This document shows positions 19,458 through 22,868 of a stretch of DNA of 22,868 nt, piece by piece; position 1 is the first letter of the stretch, and each line of letters opens with the position of its first letter. The notes under the pieces are model-generated. The model worked only from the letters and a program-made list of their open reading frames with translations. It was not told the origin of the DNA and did no database searches. Source of the DNA: a virus; IMG/VR virus record IMGVR_UViG_3300042902_000085, positions 1-22,868 of that record. One strand, written 5' to 3'. The translations under genes were made by a program, and so were the position numbers.

Positions 19458-19844
19458 TCATTTCCTCATGCCACCAATATCGGTTTTTTCTTTTATTGTT
19501 TTGATATCTTCTTCACTTAGTAGTTTAATTACTTCACGAGCCTTAGACTCAGATAAATCAAAATATGATTTGATACAATCTAAGTCTTCACTGGTTTCAT
19601 TTTTAATCCACTTAGAGAAAGGTCGTTTCATGGACCTGACAGTATTTATAAGAAAATCATATTGAAGTTTATTATCAAGATGATGTCTACGATTCATCTC
19701 ATTTGAAAACCAAACACAATCTTTATAATATGAAAGCGATCTATTTGTCAAAAATGCTTTATAGTCGTTTTCACTGATATCATCAACGATTAGATTCTTT
19801 TTACTTTGAAGAATTGATGTTACATATTCAAATGGTTTCGTCAT
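19458..19844 (-). CDS. 62: Clamp loader small subunit (T4 gp62)
   Basis: A 128-residue protein in the invariant position between gene 44 and regA, with an ATGA overlap on the gene 44 stop. Sequence features are weak, as usual for gp62: TKPFEYVTSILQSKKNLI at the start, DYKAFLTNRSLSYYKDCVWFSNEMNRRHHLDNKLQYDFLINTVRSMKRPFSKWIK in the middle (marine gp62 family pattern, with NRR-HLD and Y-D-F-L), and a helical C-terminus. One gp62 joins four gp44 subunits to open and load the gp45 clamp. It is clearly shorter than T4 gp62 (187). Identification rests on position plus the middle motif. Confidence 0.88.
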   Translation of the reverse strand: MTKPFEYVTSILQSKKNLIVDDISENDYKAFLTNRSLSYYKDCVWFSNEMNRRHHLDNKLQYDFLINTVRSMKRPFSKWIKNETSEDLDCIKSYFDLSESKAREVIKLLSEEDIKTIKEKTDIGGMRK

Positions 19845-20773
19845 TTGAACTCCACGCTACCCATCAATTCAACTAAACATGCAACGATATTGATTTCTTG
19901 GTCAGCAACAAATGCTGATTTATACGAATAATCTGCTACAATGACTACGGCATGAGGAATACTGCCGGGTATCAAATAATTATACATCTCATCATATAGT
20001 TTTCTGAACAAAGATGTTGGATCGATATCATTAGTTGCAACCCATTTACGCACTGAAGAAAAATCTTTTTCTCTCAAAAACTTGATAAGATCCGTAATTC
20101 CAACATCACTAATCTGTGAAAGAACACCAACATCAATCTTTCCAAATTTCGAATATCGTTGGAGTTCATTGATAACTCTACGAAAATCTGGAAAGTGTTT
20201 CTTGATTAATTCAGCAATAACTTTATCATCATACTCAACATTTTCTGTTTTCAGAACCATTTGGAGTCGTTTGAAAAACTGACCTGCCATTTGAGTCTTT
20301 TCAACATTCTTCAGTGAAAAATCGACAACAGCACATCTACTGTGTAACGGATCAATGATTCTATTTTTAAAATTGCATGTGAAAATGAATGAACAGTTTA
20401 CAGAAAATTCTTCAATGGCATTACGCAATGCTGGTTGTGTAGAATTGGGATTCAAATAATCTGCTTCATCAATAATGATCACTTTGCGACCACCAGATAA
20501 CGAAATAGATGATGCATATGTTTTGATTTTATTTCGAAACACATCAATACCAGATTCATCTGAACCATTGATTACGATATAATCGCAACCAATCTCTTCA
20601 CACATTGCTTTCGCAACAGTAGTCTTACCTACACCAGCACCACCAGTCAAAAGAAGATTTGGAATACTTTTCTGATTAACATACTCCTGAAAAGGTTTTT
20701 TAAGCCTTTCAGGAAGAATGCAATCATCGATAGTTTTTGGACGATATCGTTCGGTCCAAATTAATTGTTTCAT
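19841..20773 (-). CDS. 44: Clamp loader ATPase subunit (T4 gp44)
   Basis: A 310-residue AAA+ ATPase that loads the sliding clamp. It starts WTERYRPKTIDDCILPE (6-22), the RFC box region. Walker A is GGAGVGKT (44-51), Walker B is VIIIDEADYL (98-107, DEAD at 102-105), sensor 1 is FIFTCNFKNRI (129-139) and the arginine finger motif is SRC (145-147). The collar domain follows. The length is close to T4 gp44 (319). The gene lies 28 bp behind gene 45 with a GGAG before ATG and overlaps gene 62 by 4 nt, giving coupled synthesis. Confidence 0.96.
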   Translation of the reverse strand: MKQLIWTERYRPKTIDDCILPERLKKPFQEYVNQKSIPNLLLTGGAGVGKTTVAKAMCEEIGCDYIVINGSDESGIDVFRNKIKTYASSISLSGGRKVIIIDEADYLNPNSTQPALRNAIEEFSVNCSFIFTCNFKNRIIDPLHSRCAVVDFSLKNVEKTQMAGQFFKRLQMVLKTENVEYDDKVIAELIKKHFPDFRRVINELQRYSKFGKIDVGVLSQISDVGITDLIKFLREKDFSSVRKWVATNDIDPTSLFRKLYDEMYNYLIPGSIPHAVVIVADYSYKSAFVADQEINIVACLVELMGSVEFK

Positions 20774-20801
20774 TCACAAACTCCATAATATAAAATTAAG
20801 A

Positions 20802-21482
20802 TCAAGATTTAGTAAACTTCGAACCTTGTTCTGTAGCGATCCAATATTGAATCTTCACTTTGGCATTTTTAAAATTAGAAATACCAGATGATGAAATCGT
20901 AACATCATAATCACCAGGAATCATTTTAAGATTTTCTGTCCTGAATATCATTTTATAATTATCACCGTTACCCTCTTGGACTTCTAATGAATCTGTGTGT
21001 GCAGAATCATTACTCACATCAAATGTGACCAAGTTGATTTTTGAACCATCAGACTGGACTGCGATCTGAGGAGAACCTAATATTGATGCCGCACGGAGAA
21101 CCCAATCAAGATCAGATTCTTTCAGTGTAAATGAAATATCAACACTTGGCAAAGTAAGTTCTTTTTCTGGCGGTACAGTAATAAGTTTAGGATCACAAAA
21201 ACGATATTGAATTTTAGAACGACCACCATTACCAGCAATGATAACATGATTAGAATCAAAATCAAATGTTGTCGTGTCTTTATGTAACGAAACAACTGAA
21301 AGAAAATTGTTCAGATCATACACGCCAAAATTGATTGGAACTTCTTCAGTAATTGTTGCTTCAGCAAGAATTGTTTTCTGTTGAGAAATTGTCCTGATGG
21401 TATTACCTTGTTTAAAATAAATGCCCTGATTAATACTCGCAAAGTTTTTTAAGATACCGATAGTATCATTAGAAAGTTTCAT
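20802..21482 (-). CDS. 45: Sliding clamp, processivity factor (T4 gp45)
   Basis: A 226-residue clamp protein that forms a trimeric ring, tethers the polymerase and in T4 also activates late transcription. It begins MKLSNDTIGILKNFASINQGIYFKQGN, the T4-type start, and contains the paired PCNA-like folds: VYDLNNFLSVVSLHKDTTTFDFDSN (51-75) and SFTLKESDLDWVLRAASILGSPQIAVQSDG (about 111-140). The length matches T4 gp45 (228). A GGAG Shine-Dalgarno and a sigma70-like promoter precede it. If it also coactivates late promoters here, it links this operon to the TATAAATA-driven cluster. Confidence 0.96.
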   Translation of the reverse strand: MKLSNDTIGILKNFASINQGIYFKQGNTIRTISQQKTILAEATITEEVPINFGVYDLNNFLSVVSLHKDTTTFDFDSNHVIIAGNGGRSKIQYRFCDPKLITVPPEKELTLPSVDISFTLKESDLDWVLRAASILGSPQIAVQSDGSKINLVTFDVSNDSAHTDSLEVQEGNGDNYKMIFRTENLKMIPGDYDVTISSSGISNFKNAKVKIQYWIATEQGSKFTKS

Positions 21483-21502
21483 AATAACTCCATAAAAAAT
21501 AA

Positions 21503-21531
21503 ATTATAACACACTATTTGATTTGTTGCAA
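21503..21531 (-). promoter_or_regulatory. Sigma70-like promoter for the clamp operon
   Basis: On the sense strand TTGCAA (21531-21526), 17 bp, TATAAT (21508-21503). The -10 is perfect and the -35 matches at four of six positions. The -35 lies in the last codons of the dNMP kinase gene. The -10 is about 21 nt before the gp45 ATG, with TGGAG as Shine-Dalgarno. Likely early promoter of 45-44-62-regA-hsp20. Confidence 0.75.
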
Positions 21532-22122
21532 GACATATTCAATCTTTTGCCTAAGTTGTATTATTGATGCATCATTATCTATAACATAATCAAAATCACA
21601 ACCTACCCAATCCCACTCAGATCTATGTACTCCACGACCCTTCATCATCTGTTCACGAAAGAATTCGCTTGGTTCGTCCGACATATCATCAAACCATTCA
21701 GGATCTTCACCACGTTTAACTCTAATAACTATACCATCGTTCTTTTGGATATAATCGATTTCATTTTTAAATCGAACATCTGTAACAACAACATCTTTAC
21801 CTTTTGCACGATTCAACAATGATATCACCCATAAATCTTTATGAAAAACATCTCTGCCAGCTTCAGTTCCCATCAACTGCAATGCTTCCCTTGGAGTAAA
21901 CTCTCTTCCGAATTTCTCACTCCAAAAAGCATCAGGTTCTTCACGCCACTTTCTTGAGTATTCAGTATCACCCTCAAGTAGTTCACGTTGCCAACCAAAA
22001 ACTGATGACACAGCATCTTTCAATGGTTTAGCGAAACTGTCTTTTACAAATCCGTTTTCAGCAAAAATGTCTCCGACAGTTCCTTTTCCGCTAGATATGA
22101 ATCCAACAACACCCACAAGCAT
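21514..22122 (-). CDS. 1: Deoxynucleoside monophosphate kinase (T4 gp1)
   Basis: A 202-residue P-loop kinase that phosphorylates dNMPs to dNDPs. Near the N-terminus MLVGVVGFISSGKGTVGDIF holds the P-loop (GFISSGKGT, 7-15). KDSFAKPLKDAVSSVFGW (28-45) and FTPREALQLMGTEAGRDVFHKDLWV (about 76-100) are the characteristic dNMP-kinase segments, and VVTDVRFKNEIDYI (about 112-125) contains the Walker B-like Asp and arginine region. Length is a little under T4 gp1 (241). ATG overlaps the upstream stop as TAATG. With dCMP deaminase and the MazG-like enzyme it indicates active management of the dNTP pool. Confidence 0.92.
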   Translation of the reverse strand: MLVGVVGFISSGKGTVGDIFAENGFVKDSFAKPLKDAVSSVFGWQRELLEGDTEYSRKWREEPDAFWSEKFGREFTPREALQLMGTEAGRDVFHKDLWVISLLNRAKGKDVVVTDVRFKNEIDYIQKNDGIVIRVKRGEDPEWFDDMSDEPSEFFREQMMKGRGVHRSEWDWVGCDFDYVIDNDASIIQLRQKIEYVLQQIK

Positions 22123-22868
22123 TATAATTTTCCCATGTATTGTGCGATAGCAGGCATATTACCTGTAAACGCATACGTTCCAATATGTTGAGTTTTCATC
22201 CATGGACATAAGAAGATTTGTCCGCCAATCTTGCGCCACATCTGACAAAACATATAGTCTTCAGAAAGATATCGATCACTACCACCACCAGTGATACTAT
22301 CTACACTATCAATAACAGTATCGAAATATGCATGAATGTATCGTGAACCATCAAAATTAGATTGTCCAACATGATCGGGTTTATATCGAATGAGTGGATA
22401 TGCTTCTGCCATTTTACTAAAAACTTCACGTTTAACCATCATGAATCCTGTTCCAATCTCCAAAACTTCAAGTGGTTCTGTAACAGTAAACTTTTTAGTT
22501 CCCTTGACAACATTGAAAACATATTCGCCAACTAGAGATTCGAGTTCACGTGGTTCCATGTCTGGATGGTTTCGTGCGGCTGCGGCTATGCTGTTCCAAT
22601 TAATTGACTTTTTAGGATAAGGACCACCAACAACTTCTTTATCAAGGGCTAAAAGAGCAACAACATCTTGAGGATTGTAATGTATATCTGAATCGATAAA
22701 CAACAAGTGTGTACATTCTGATCGTAAAAATTCATCAACAAGGTAATTTCGGGCACGAGTAATGAGAGATTCGTTAAAAAGAAACGAAAACTTCACTTCC
22801 ACACCATATCGAGAAAGTAGTCCTTGCAAATCCAAACACGATTTCACATACATTCCATGTGACATGCC
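22122..22868 (-). CDS. GT-A glycosyltransferase, 5' end cut by window edge
   Basis: At least 247 residues, and the frame is open to the right edge. The first visible ATG (22865) is probably internal because members usually have a short strand (I-A-M/T-P-x-Y-G-G) before this point. Landmarks: FLFNESLITRARNYLVDEFL (28-47), THLLFIDSDIHYNP (52-65) with DSD as the metal-binding DxD, and VVGGPYPKKSINW (77-89). EIGTGFMMVKREVF precedes the acceptor region, and EDYMFCQMWRKIGGQIFLCPWMKTQHIGT gives the ED catalytic base and C-terminal His. This type is common in marine T4-like phages and may glycosylate virion proteins or DNA-linked groups; the acceptor is unknown. Confidence 0.82.
   Translation of the reverse strand, partial: GMSHGMYVKSCLDLQGLLSRYGVEVKFSFLFNESLITRARNYLVDEFLRSECTHLLFIDSDIHYNPQDVVALLALDKEVVGGPYPKKSINWNSIAAAARNHPDMEPRELESLVGEYVFNVVKGTKKFTVTEPLEVLEIGTGFMMVKREVFSKMAEAYPLIRYKPDHVGQSNFDGSRYIHAYFDTVIDSVDSITGGGSDRYLSEDYMFCQMWRKIGGQIFLCPWMKTQHIGTYAFTGNMPAIAQYMGKL

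Noticed and set aside
20774-20801. Possible sigma70 promoter between genes 45 and 44 (TATATT)
   Set aside because: The -10 is imperfect and the hexamer 17 bp upstream (TTACTA) is a poor -35; the gap looks like a plain ribosome-binding region.
1-22868. Plus-strand open frames of 60-128 codons (for example 12730-13116 and 1157-1465)
   Set aside because: All lie antisense to strongly supported genes, lack Shine-Dalgarno sites and read as low-complexity Ser/Phe/Ile-rich peptides typical of antisense frames in AT-rich DNA.

Overview
The window is a slice of a T4-like myovirus genome (class Caudoviricetes). All supported genes lie on the minus strand, so transcription runs from high to low coordinates. 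The replication genes are unmistakably T4-type: sliding clamp (gp45), clamp loader (gp44/gp62), RegA, family B DNA polymerase (gp43), UvsX recombinase and DnaB-type helicase (gp41), with a gp1-type deoxynucleotide kinase upstream. The accessory genes are those of marine T4-like phages (cyanophages or phages of SAR11-like hosts): Hsp20, a MazG-like hydrolase, a small Sm-like protein beside the polymerase, a DUF6267-like protein and several glycosyltransferases. The DNA is AT-rich by eye. I see no photosynthesis genes, so the host could be a cyanobacterium or an AT-rich marine heterotroph; the sequence does not decide. No tRNA, integrase, insertion sequence or CRISPR was seen.

Layout in the direction of transcription. 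(1) 22868-21514: 5'-cut GT-A glycosyltransferase and dNMP kinase. (2) 21531-18300: sigma70-like promoter, then 45, 44, 62, regA, a 56-residue unknown gene, a compositionally odd intergenic stretch and hsp20. (3) 18293-12958: a perfect-consensus sigma70 promoter (TTGACA, 17 bp, TATAAT), then metallophosphoesterase, dCMP deaminase, AbrB-like mini-protein, M15 peptidase, MazG-like hydrolase, an unknown gene, the Sm-like protein and DNA polymerase. (4) 12977-9092: a second perfect-hexamer promoter (16 bp spacer), then uvsX, an unknown gene overlapping both neighbours, 41, and a 370-residue protein resembling the DUF4338/DruA family. (5) 9082-5246: a T4 late-type promoter (TATAAATA), then five genes: a putative nuclease, a ligase-like nucleotidyltransferase, a His-rich basic protein and two small unknowns. 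(6) 5224-1: a glycan module of glycosyltransferases, a HAD-nucleotidyltransferase fusion, a SAM methyltransferase and the start of a glycerophosphodiesterase-like gene.

Most junctions are ATGA or TAATG overlaps, implying translational coupling. Regions 2 to 4 look like early/middle replication operons read by host RNA polymerase. Region 5 looks late.

The best candidate for something undescribed is region 5. Three of its proteins begin with a short peptide resembling the T4 internal-protein capsid-targeting sequence (ending in hydrophobic-x-Glu, the prohead-protease cleavage motif). One of them carries the nucleotidyltransferase motifs of polynucleotide ligases, and the gene before it has a nuclease-like motif pattern. 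This suggests a nucleic-acid-processing or protective cargo packaged in the head and injected. That is inference and needs testing.
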